From Methanobacterium sp. (GTDB lineage: Archaea > Methanobacteriota > Methanobacteria > Methanobacteriales > Methanobacteriaceae): a stretch of 64,000 nucleotides of DNA. Location: the NCBI GenBank assembly GCA_039666455.1, contig JAVSLW010000011.1:20628-84627 (forward strand). The letters are read 5' to 3'. Positions 10,912 to 19,029 of this stretch are shown here, piece after piece. The notes under the pieces are model-generated. The model saw only the letters and a program-made list of their open reading frames with translations, was not told the DNA's origin and made no database searches. Each line of letters starts with the position of its first letter. Within the stretch, counting starts at the first letter, position 1. Made by a program: the position numbers and the translations under genes.

Positions 10912-11128
10912 CTAATCTCCTCTTTTAATCTAATCTATTATTCATTTATCCGGGTGTCTGACTTGGTGTGAAAATTTATGGGTTATCTGGGTTTAATTTC
11001 ACGTATTGATAGTTATTCAAATGTCCCTGGCAAAAGTACAGTTGGATATTTTGTATATATTAAAATAGGACCTTAAAAACTGAAATATTTATTAATAATA
11101 GGATATAATATTTTTTTAGCTGATAAAA

Positions 11129-11412
<284 letters not shown>

Positions 11413-11483
11413 AAAAGAAGAGGTAAATAAAAAATGTGGTCAATCATTGACCAATTCTGCAGCTTCAAGTTCATACAGCTCAT

Positions 11484-12944
11484 TTACCTGTCTGTAGGTG
11501 AGTGCACTTTACGCATGAATTCATCTGTATCTGGAGGGATCTGACCATCAAATCTGGATACAATATATATTGTTAAAAAAGCCAGAGGTACTGTTATTAT
11601 TGATGGGTTTGCCAGTCCATGGAGTCCAAGAAGGTTAGTGGCTATTATTCCAGTGGATGATATCATTCCTACTATAAGTCCAGCGAGCGCACCATTTTCT
11701 GTTGTCCCCCTCCACCAGGTTCCCATAAGAAGCACCGGAAAGAAGGTACTTGCAGCAATTGAAAATGCTAATCCAACCAGGAATGCTACACTGAATCCTT
11801 TAAACATGATCCCGGTTAATATAGAGAACAGGCCTACAGCCGCAGCAGATACCTTTGCAACCAGAACCTGTTTTTCCTCTGAAGCCTGTGGATTAACAAG
11901 ATTTGTGTAAAAATCATGAGCTACTGCACCTGTTGTAGCAATGATTAAACCTACAACTGTTGAAAGAATTGCTGCAACTGCGCCTGCAATTACGATACCC
12001 AGCAATGTTTCACCACCCAGATACTGAGCTAAAAGAGGTAAAGCCGTATTTATGCCCCCTTCATCTCCCAGAAATATTCTGGCTGCAAAACCAGCGACAG
12101 GTGCCATCATATAGAAAGTACCCAGAATAAAGATTGTATAAACAGTGGCCCACCTCGCTGCTTTACCAGAAGGATTGGTGTAATAACGTATCAGTATATG
12201 GGGCAGTCCAGATACACCTAAAACCAGTCCAGCTATCAGGGAAAGACTGTTTTGGAAGTCTTGAGTTGCTGGCCAGTTATTGGGGTTTTGAAACCCGCCT
12301 ACCCTCACAGTTTCCATCATGTGACTGAAATCGAATCCCATTTTTTGAAGTGCAAATGCTACAACAATAAACATGGCTGTCCATAAAATCCAGCATTGAA
12401 TCATCTGGTTTAAGGTGGTACCCCTCATACCTCCCACTGTCACATAGGCTGTCATTAAAATCCCAGCAAAAATAACCGACATTGTGTAATCCCAGCCAAG
12501 TAGAACAACAAGAAGGTCTCCTACCCCCACCATTTGTGGAACTATGTAAAATACTGATATCAGGATCGTGCCCATGAGCGCAGCGAGTCTAAGCTTTTTC
12601 GAATGGAATCTGCCGGATACAAAATCTGCAATGGTGTATGCTCCAAACCTTCTTAAAGGACTTGCCAGAAAAAGTAATAGCAGTATCCATCCCCCAAAAA
12701 AGCCTACAGAATACCAGATACCATCAAATCCATAAAGCCAGACCAGCCCTGCTATACCTAAAAAAGTTGCAGCACTCATAAAATCGCCACTTAAAGCAAA
12801 CGCATTTTCAGATGCACTGATCCCCCTTCCAGCTACATAAAAGTCTGCAGTTGTCCGGGTGAATCTTCTTGAAAATATGGTGACAGCTAGACTAATACCC
12901 ACCATCAGGAGTACAAGTGCTATGGCCAAAGGATTATCTATCAT
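11484..12944 (-). CDS. actP: Sodium:solute symporter, ActP-like acetate permease
   Basis: A 486-residue SSS-family symporter with about 13 membrane helices. DFYVAGRGISASENAFALSG near the N-terminus, the GGMRGTT loop about residue 170 and GAVAAILSTVVGLIIATTGA in the middle are characteristic of ActP-type cation/acetate symporters. The start ATG at 12944 has GGAGG upstream and overlaps the stop of the small partner gene, so the two are coupled. It is co-oriented with usp and acs. Acetate as substrate is inferred from this context. Confidence 0.85.
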   Translation of the reverse strand: MIDNPLAIALVLLMVGISLAVTIFSRRFTRTTADFYVAGRGISASENAFALSGDFMSAATFLGIAGLVWLYGFDGIWYSVGFFGGWILLLLFLASPLRRFGAYTIADFVSGRFHSKKLRLAALMGTILISVFYIVPQMVGVGDLLVVLLGWDYTMSVIFAGILMTAYVTVGGMRGTTLNQMIQCWILWTAMFIVVAFALQKMGFDFSHMMETVRVGGFQNPNNWPATQDFQNSLSLIAGLVLGVSGLPHILIRYYTNPSGKAARWATVYTIFILGTFYMMAPVAGFAARIFLGDEGGINTALPLLAQYLGGETLLGIVIAGAVAAILSTVVGLIIATTGAVAHDFYTNLVNPQASEEKQVLVAKVSAAAVGLFSILTGIMFKGFSVAFLVGLAFSIAASTFFPVLLMGTWWRGTTENGALAGLIVGMISSTGIIATNLLGLHGLANPSIITVPLAFLTIYIVSRFDGQIPPDTDEFMRKVHSPTDR

Positions 12945-13209
12945 TGTATTCTTCCTCCATTCTGTCAATTTTTAAAATATAATTAAGTGCTATAATCCAC
13001 CCGCTTACAATTATAAAAATAGCTGTATATATGTATGTCACTGTAAATCCATGAAAATGGGTTAGCATTAAACTTCTTGCATATTCGTTCAATACAGGGA
13101 GTATCAGCACTATTACAAGGAATATGGCTCCTGATAACACGCTTAATTTGAGATTGGTTGCAATTAATTTACCAGTAGTATCAGTTTCCTTATCTTTTCC
13201 ACGGTTCAT
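12934..13209 (-). CDS. Small two-helix membrane protein, DUF485/YjcH-like symporter partner
   Basis: A 91-residue protein with two membrane segments (about residues 24-42 and 58-80) joined by a short loop, and charged ends. Small DUF485- or DUF4212-type proteins are usually encoded directly before ActP-like symporters, as here, and are thought to act as accessory subunits. Its last codons overlap the actP start by 11 bases. It follows usp after 10 bases, so it belongs to the acs operon. Confidence 0.65.
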   Translation of the reverse strand: MNRGKDKETDTTGKLIATNLKLSVLSGAIFLVIVLILPVLNEYARSLMLTHFHGFTVTYIYTAIFIIVSGWIIALNYILKIDRMEEEYNDR

Positions 13210-13219
13210 GACCTCACCT

Positions 13220-13705
13220 TCACCTTACAACTAATACAGGAACATGTGCAGCTTTTACAACCATTTCAGCGACGCTTCCAATCGCTATTCTTTTTAGACC
13301 AGTCCGTCCAGTTGTTCCAATCACTATCAGGTCTGCCTCTTCCTCCTCGGCAGTGAATACAATTTTTTTGGGCGCACTCCCCTGTTTTATCATGGTTTTC
13401 ACTTCGATTCCATTCTTCTTGCCGTACCATTGGGCAACCTGTAACCCTGCTGGTGAATGTTTTACTCCCTCAAATAGTTCTTCTTCATATTTTTCTTCCA
13501 GTAAGAGAGCTGATTGTTCATCAACATAGAGAGCTATTAACTGGGCTTTTAAAATTTTTGCAAGTGCAACCGCATATCTGGTGGCCTCAACTGATGGTGA
13601 GGAACCATCTGTAGCTAAAATAATTTTATTTACATCTAAGGCTACTTCTTCTATATCTGCTTTAGACATTTCCTCGGCTTTTCTGTCTATTGGATTTGAA
13701 CCCAT
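13220..13705 (-). CDS. Universal stress protein (UspA family)
   Basis: A 161-residue single-domain Usp. KIILATDGSSPSVEATRYA marks the first strand and helix. The ATP-binding GTTGRTGLKRIAIGSVAE (G-2x-G-9x-GS) is intact, so it is probably an ATP-binding member. The start has GGAGGAATATAA before the ATG. It sits between acs and the symporter genes in one operon; Usp proteins next to SSS acetate permeases may tune transport, but that is inference. Confidence 0.85.
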   Translation of the reverse strand: MGSNPIDRKAEEMSKADIEEVALDVNKIILATDGSSPSVEATRYAVALAKILKAQLIALYVDEQSALLLEEKYEEELFEGVKHSPAGLQVAQWYGKKNGIEVKTMIKQGSAPKKIVFTAEEEEADLIVIGTTGRTGLKRIAIGSVAEMVVKAAHVPVLVVR

Positions 13706-13742
13706 TTATATTCCTCCATTTTTTGTATTAAAGCTTTATTTT

Positions 13743-15647
13743 TCACTCTTCAAGTGTTGATGTATCTCCAAGGCCTTCACCTGTTTCCTGCGCCCTTAAT
13801 ATTCTCCTCATTATTTTTCCACTTCTTGTTTTTGGAAGTGAATTAACCTGGCTGATTTGACCTAAAACCGCAACTGGACCCAGTTCATATCTTACGTGCT
13901 TTTTAAGCTCTTCTAATAGCTGAGTATTGAGTTTATATCCTTCCCGTAAAATTACAAAGGCTTTAATCACTTCTCCTTTAACTGGATTTGATTTACCAAT
14001 TACAGCTGCTTCTGCAACTGCAGGATGACTTACAAATGCTGATTCTACTTCAGATGTACCTATTCTATGCCCTGATATTTTTAAAACGTCGTCAGATCTT
14101 CCCTGTATCCAGAAATAGCCGTCTTCATCTTTTCTTGCTATATCTCCTGCTGTATATACACATCCTGGAACCTTTCTCCAGTAAGTATTTAGAAACTTTT
14201 CTTCGGCATTTACAAGTGTTCTAACCATTGATGGCCATGGCTTTTTAATCACTAAAAGACCGCCTTTTCCCGGAGGTACAGGGTTTCCTTCCCCGTCCAC
14301 AACATCTGCATCTATTCCAGGTAACGGTTTTGTTGCTGATCCGGGTTTAAGAGGAGTGACAGGTAACGGTGAAATCATATACGCTCCAGTTTCTGTCTGC
14401 CACCATGTATCCATTATAGGACACTGTTCTTTCCCTATGTTCTTGTAGAACCACATCCAGGCTTCAGGGTTAATCGGTTCTCCAACACTTCCCAATATTT
14501 TTAGTGAAGAAAGATTGTAGATATTTGGATATCTGTTTCCAAATCTCATTAAATGCCTTATTGCGGTTGGGGATGTATAAAACTTGGTTACCCCATATTT
14601 TTCCACAATCTTCCACCAGATTCCAGGATCAGGGTGGTCTGGAGCACCTTCATATAAAAGAGTTGTTGTTCCAAGAAGCAGCGGGCCGTAAATAACATAG
14701 CTATGGCCTGTAATCCAGCCGATATCTGCTGTACACCACCATAAGTCTCCCTCACGTATATTGAATACATTTTTAAGTGTTGTTCCCACCCCCACCATAT
14801 ATCCTGCAGTTGTATGTAAAACTCCCTTTGGCTTCCCTGTACTTCCAGATGTGTATAAAATAAACAGGGGATCTTCAGCGTCCATTTCTTCTGCTTCACA
14901 TTCTGCAGGTTCTCCTTCAATCAGCGTTTCGTAAACAATTTCCCTTCCGCTTAAATCAGAAATTTCTATGGGAGTTCCTGTGTGTTTTACCACTATAACT
15001 GTTTCTACGGTTGGACACTGGAGCATTGCTTCATCTGAAATTTTCTTTAAATCAATTACTTTGCCTCTTCTGAATGTTCCATCAGCAGTTACTATAATTT
15101 TTGCTTCTGCATCGTTTACTCTTTCTACAAGTGCTCCTACACTTAATCCAGAGTACACCACTGAGTGCACTGCCCCTATTTTTGTACATGCAAGTAGTGA
15201 AATGATAAGTTCTGGACACATGGGGAGATACGTTGAAACTCTATCGCCTTTTTTAACCCCTAAATTTTTTAGAGCATTTGCAAATTTGTTTACTTCTCTG
15301 TACAATTCGTAATAAGTTAGCTTTTTCTCATGACCACATTCATTAACATACAGAATAGCTATCTGGTTTCGTTTATCAGTTTCGATCCACCGGTCAACAG
15401 CATTGTATGCTAAATTAATTTTTCCTCCTGTAAACCATTTAAAGAATGGTTTATTGCTTTCATCAAGTGTTTTTTCAGGTTTTTTAAACCATATAAACTG
15501 TTCAGCTTTTTTGGCCCAGTATTTTTCTATATCCTTTCCTTTTTCAAGTTCCTCTTCCCAGTTTTTCACAATTGCTTTTTCAAGTATTGTTTCACTGGGC
15601 TTGAAAATCCTTCTTTCATTAAGCAGGACATCTGTATCGTATACCAT
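13743..15647 (-). CDS. acs: Acetyl-CoA synthetase (AMP-forming)
   Basis: A 634-residue ANL-superfamily enzyme making acetyl-CoA from acetate, ATP and CoA. The P-loop-like YTSGSTGKPKGV, the TWWQTETG motif, YFWIQGRSDDVLKISGHRIG and the C-terminal lysine in PKTRSGKIMRR (site of acetyl regulation in many Acs) are all present. Length is standard. The start has GAGG ahead of it. As first gene of acs-usp-(DUF485)-actP it indicates acetate assimilation for biosynthesis in an otherwise hydrogenotrophic methanogen. Confidence 0.95.
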   Translation of the reverse strand: MVYDTDVLLNERRIFKPSETILEKAIVKNWEEELEKGKDIEKYWAKKAEQFIWFKKPEKTLDESNKPFFKWFTGGKINLAYNAVDRWIETDKRNQIAILYVNECGHEKKLTYYELYREVNKFANALKNLGVKKGDRVSTYLPMCPELIISLLACTKIGAVHSVVYSGLSVGALVERVNDAEAKIIVTADGTFRRGKVIDLKKISDEAMLQCPTVETVIVVKHTGTPIEISDLSGREIVYETLIEGEPAECEAEEMDAEDPLFILYTSGSTGKPKGVLHTTAGYMVGVGTTLKNVFNIREGDLWWCTADIGWITGHSYVIYGPLLLGTTTLLYEGAPDHPDPGIWWKIVEKYGVTKFYTSPTAIRHLMRFGNRYPNIYNLSSLKILGSVGEPINPEAWMWFYKNIGKEQCPIMDTWWQTETGAYMISPLPVTPLKPGSATKPLPGIDADVVDGEGNPVPPGKGGLLVIKKPWPSMVRTLVNAEEKFLNTYWRKVPGCVYTAGDIARKDEDGYFWIQGRSDDVLKISGHRIGTSEVESAFVSHPAVAEAAVIGKSNPVKGEVIKAFVILREGYKLNTQLLEELKKHVRYELGPVAVLGQISQVNSLPKTRSGKIMRRILRAQETGEGLGDTSTLEE

Positions 15648-15674
15648 TTATTTTCCTCATGTAATTTTTTTCAC

Positions 15675-15706
15675 TTGAAAATTTTTCAAAAAAATCTTTG
15701 ATTTTT
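15675..15706. repeat. Micro-hairpin element, copy 2 (acs upstream region)
   Basis: Two adjoining hairpins: TTGAAAA-T-TTTTCAA (15675-15689) and AAAAATC-TTT-GATTTTT (15690-15706). A degenerate GCATGCTTCGTGTTT unit follows at about 15716. They lie 28 bases ahead of the acs start and could shape its leader RNA. Confidence 0.6.
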
Positions 15707-15884
15707 GAGAGATCTGCATGCTTCGTGTTTGGAGTTAATCAAATACGGTGATCTTTAAGTTCTATTCTGTTTATATAGTTTACTATGATTAATCATGATA
15801 AATTCAAAAAAAAATCAAATATCCACTTAATGTTGGAAAACAACAATTTAGAAATATTTTATATTAAAAAACCGTGATAAGTCA

Positions 15885-16412
15885 TTAAAACCATTTTTTC
15901 CTTAATATTTTGTCTATTGAGGTTCTGATTGAACCTATCCATGGCTTTAATATTTCATTAGAATATTTTTTATCTTCCTTTTCCTCTTCAGGGGAATTAT
16001 TAATATTTTTCTGATCTTTAAAAAAATCATTAAACCAATCTGCCAGTTCATAGTCCTTAAGATCTTCAAAAAATACCCATGCATAACCGTCATGCTCGCT
16101 GCTTAAATTTAATTCACCATCTACTATCTTACCAGACATAATAACATGAACTACCCTTATAAAATATAAAGTCTGTTCACTAACACCAATAACATGATCA
16201 AGAGCTATTTTTAGATTAGTTTCTTCATAAACTTCCCTTATAAGTGCCTGGTCAAAAGATTCTCCCCGACCTACTTTTCCTCCAGGAAGTTCCCATTTTT
16301 CGGGGTTAGTTTTAGAATTTGCAGATCTCTTGAGAATTAAAATTTTACCCTCTTCATTCATTAAAAGAACCCTTACTGCAAGGCCAAAAACATATTCTAT
16401 CATTTTTTCCAT
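15885..16412 (-). CDS. NUDIX hydrolase
   Basis: A 175-residue NUDIX-fold pyrophosphohydrolase. The box GESFDQALIREVYEETNL matches GX5EX7REUXEEXGU from about residue 45, with GGKVGRG ahead. The N-terminal ILILKRSANSKTNPEKWELP strand is typical of MutT-like members. The substrate cannot be read from sequence; nucleotide clean-up is the default guess. The last 45 residues are charged and low in similarity to the core. It stands alone, downstream of the thermosome gene on the same strand. Confidence 0.85.
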   Translation of the reverse strand: MEKMIEYVFGLAVRVLLMNEEGKILILKRSANSKTNPEKWELPGGKVGRGESFDQALIREVYEETNLKIALDHVIGVSEQTLYFIRVVHVIMSGKIVDGELNLSSEHDGYAWVFFEDLKDYELADWFNDFFKDQKNINNSPEEEKEDKKYSNEILKPWIGSIRTSIDKILRKKWF

Positions 16413-16512
16413 TTTTTGTTTTTATTTTAGATTTCAAATGAAATTTTAAATTAACTGAATTAAAAAAATAAGTTAAGGGAATTGACCCTTTAATGCTTGA
16501 AAATCAAAGCAT

Positions 16513-16532
16513 GCAAAAAATTCGTTTTTTGC
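16513..16532. repeat. Micro-hairpin, copy 3 (thermosome 3' end)
   Basis: GCAAAAAA-TTCG-TTTTTTGC, an 8 bp perfect stem with a 4-nt loop, 30 bases beyond the thermosome stop codon. A second, imperfect A/T palindrome follows at about 16537-16557. It belongs with the dispersed hairpin family but could also act as a terminator for the chaperonin gene. Confidence 0.5.
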
Positions 16533-16561
16533 TGTGTCAAAATTGAAAATTTTTTGTCTGG

Positions 16562-18190
16562 TTACATCATTGGTGGCATTCCACCAGGCATTCCACCCAT
16601 ACCTTCCATATCAGGACCTCTACCAGCACCAGTTGATGCGATAATGTCGTCGATACGGAGGATCATTTCTGTAGCTTCTGCAGCGGATTGAATGGCCTGT
16701 TTTTTAACTCTTTGTGGTTCGACAACGCCAGCTCGGTACATATCTCGTACATCACCTTCGAAAACGTCCAATCCCATGTAGAGTGATTTTTCATGAGCTG
16801 CCCTTAGATCAACGAGAGCGTCGATGCTGTCAAGTCCGGCGTTTTCAGCGAGTGTTTTTGGAACAATTTCTAATGCTTCAGCAAATGCTGAAACTGCTAA
16901 TTGTTCTCTGCCGCTTATGGAGTCAGCGTATTCCTTTAATCCTTTGGATATTGCTATTTCAGGTGCCCCTCCACCAGCAACAACTTTTTTATCTTCAATA
17001 GTGGATGCTACAACACCAATAGCGTCCTCTACAGCTCTTTCAATTTCTTCAGCGATGTGTTTGGTACTACCCCTTATAATAACTGAAACAGCTTTTGGAT
17101 CTTTAGAATCTTCAATGAAGGTTAATACTTCATCGGATATTTTCTTTTCATAAACAAGACCTGCTTCTCCTAAATCCTCAGGATTAAGGTCATCGATGTT
17201 AGTTACAAGTTTTGCACCTGTAGCTTTTTCTATTCTATTCATATCAGATTTTTTAACCCTTTTAATAGCATAAACACCGTTTCTTGTCAGGTAGTGCTGT
17301 GCAAGGTCGTCGATACCTTTTTGACAGAACAATACGTTTGCTCCAGACTCTATGATCTTGTCCACCATTTCACTGAGCATCTGTTCTTCCTGTTCAATGA
17401 AAGCTTGCATCTGTGCTGGATCAGTTAAACTGATCTTTGCATCTGTTTCAAGGTCTTTAAGTTCAAGGGGATATTTAATAAGTGCTATTTTTGCATCTTC
17501 TATCTGTTTAGGCATTCCAGGGTCAGTCCTACCTTTATCTATAACAACACCGTTAACTATCTGTGATTCGTTTATAGATTCACCCGCAATCCTCTGGATG
17601 TTTATGTTATCTTTATCCACTTCTCCGTCTTCTTCAACCTGCATTACAGCGTCAACAACAAGTTCTGCAAGAGATTCTCTTGCTATTTCGGCCCCTTTTC
17701 CAGTTATTGCAGTCATTGCTACTTTTAATAGAGTGTCACGGTCATCAGCTTCAAATGAGATTAAATTTAAGATTTCCTGGGCTTTTGCGGCCGCTTGCCT
17801 GTAGCCCATGACAACAGTACTTGGATGAATATCCATGTCCAGTAATTCTTCTGCTTTTTTCAGTAATTCTCCAGCAATGATGACTGCTGTTGTTGTACCG
17901 TCGCCTACTTCGTCTTCCTGAGTTTTAGCAACTTCAACAAGCATTTTTGCTGCAGGGTGTTCAATATCCATTTCCTTGAGGATGGTTACACCGTCGTTTG
18001 TAACTACAATATCTCCAAGGGAGTCTACAAGCATTTTGTCCATTCCCTTGGGGCCGAGAGTTGTTCTTATCGTTTCTGCAAGGACTTTCCCTGCCATGAT
18101 GTTCATTCTTTGAGCGTCTCTTCCTAAAAATCTGTTGGTACCTTCTGGTAAAATTAAAATTGGCTGGTTTCCACCACTTAATTGTGCCAC
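16562..18190 (-). CDS. Thermosome (group II chaperonin) subunit
   Basis: A 542-residue CCT/TCP-1-family ATPase that builds the double-ring folding chamber. Conserved motifs are GPKGMDKMLVD and VTNDGVTILKEMDIEHPAAK (residues about 48-80), VGDGTTTAVIIAGELL about residue 95, and a C-terminal Gly/Met-rich tail ending PGGMPPMM. The start is GTG at 18190 behind GAGGTGAT. An 8-bp inverted repeat lies beside the promoter TATA box (separate entry). A single subunit gene is seen here; others may lie elsewhere. Confidence 0.95.
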   Translation of the reverse strand: MAQLSGGNQPILILPEGTNRFLGRDAQRMNIMAGKVLAETIRTTLGPKGMDKMLVDSLGDIVVTNDGVTILKEMDIEHPAAKMLVEVAKTQEDEVGDGTTTAVIIAGELLKKAEELLDMDIHPSTVVMGYRQAAAKAQEILNLISFEADDRDTLLKVAMTAITGKGAEIARESLAELVVDAVMQVEEDGEVDKDNINIQRIAGESINESQIVNGVVIDKGRTDPGMPKQIEDAKIALIKYPLELKDLETDAKISLTDPAQMQAFIEQEEQMLSEMVDKIIESGANVLFCQKGIDDLAQHYLTRNGVYAIKRVKKSDMNRIEKATGAKLVTNIDDLNPEDLGEAGLVYEKKISDEVLTFIEDSKDPKAVSVIIRGSTKHIAEEIERAVEDAIGVVASTIEDKKVVAGGGAPEIAISKGLKEYADSISGREQLAVSAFAEALEIVPKTLAENAGLDSIDALVDLRAAHEKSLYMGLDVFEGDVRDMYRAGVVEPQRVKKQAIQSAAEATEMILRIDDIIASTGAGRGPDMEGMGGMPGGMPPMM

Positions 18191-18245
18191 TATATCACCT
18201 CAAAATTTTTTTTATTTTGTGGTTTGGAAATAGTATAATTTCCGC

Positions 18246-18293
18246 AACCTCTATTCTTTGTATTTTATCAGTGGGTTAGAGGTTCTATAAATA
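18246..18293 (-). promoter_or_regulatory. Thermosome promoter with 8-bp inverted repeat
   Basis: On the minus strand a TATTTATA box (18286-18293) is followed at once by AACCTCTA (18277-18284) and, after 23 bases, by its perfect complement TAGAGGTT (18246-18253). A spaced palindrome abutting the TATA box is a plausible repressor operator for heat-shock control, but no regulator is identified. Confidence 0.45.
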
Positions 18294-18341
18294 ATTTTCG
18301 TATTAGTGGCCTGAAATTTTGCACTTAACTATAAACTGGAT

Positions 18342-18875
18342 TTACTGGCCCTTAATTTCATATTCAAATTCGAAAATAGATTCTCCACTTATTTCACCCT
18401 CTAAAAGATGCTCCATTTCATGTGAAATTCCATAAGCGCTGGATCCACTGAATTTAAATGGTCCTTTGACCTTCTCAATAGATATTATTTTGGTCATTGG
18501 ATTTAGAGATGCTTTTAAGGCATACTCTGCATCTATTGTAACTTTAAAAGGTCTTTTTACAATTTCCCTTTCTTTTCTGTCTCCACACTTTTCAAGACGA
18601 TATACAGTTCCTTCCTGGTTTAATAAAACAGGATTATAAAATAAAAACATGATTTCAAGGGTATATCCAATCTTTTTTTCGCCATCAAATCGGGTTACCT
18701 TTTCTTTAATTGCCATTACTTTAGTAGAATCAAATTTAAGGCTCCAGTCTCCACCAAACTTAATTGAAAATATTAGGGGTAAAAATATGTCATGGGGCAC
18801 ATCAAGGCGCTCGATTACTTTTTTTTCCTTTAAACTGAACGATAACTGTTTTTTAAGTTCATCAAGTTCTTTTAT
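18342..18875 (-). CDS. Peptide-deformylase-like metalloprotein
   Basis: A 177-residue protein if read from ATA at 18875. The order NPVLL (about 81), a single Cys in LEKCGD (C97) and AYGISHEMEHLLEG with HExxH at 152-156 mirrors the peptide deformylase motifs NP, EGCLS and HExDHLxG. The first deformylase motif (GxGLAAPQ) is not recognisable. Archaea do not formylate initiator Met, so another substrate or a lost activity is likely. Only GTG 18800 is a standard in-frame start, and it would cut off a well-formed helix (KELDELKKQL); GGTGATAAG directly precedes the ATA. The assignment is inference from motifs. Confidence 0.5.
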   Translation of the reverse strand: MKELDELKKQLSFSLKEKKVIERLDVPHDIFLPLIFSIKFGGDWSLKFDSTKVMAIKEKVTRFDGEKKIGYTLEIMFLFYNPVLLNQEGTVYRLEKCGDRKEREIVKRPFKVTIDAEYALKASLNPMTKIISIEKVKGPFKFSGSSAYGISHEMEHLLEGEISGESIFEFEYEIKGQ

Positions 18876-19029
18876 CTTATCACCTTCCAGTAAAATTTGA
18901 ACTCTTTAATATTGTTTAAATAATAGAAATTATAAAAAGTCATGCAGTGGTTTAATATATTGTCTAAAAGTAAGTTAAATTATTTCATTAAATAAAATCT
19001 ATTTTAATTACTCTTTTGAGGATGACGTC

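Noticed and set aside
14588..14920. Overlapping ORF on the same strand as acs
   Set aside because: It lies wholly within the highly conserved acs coding region in another frame.
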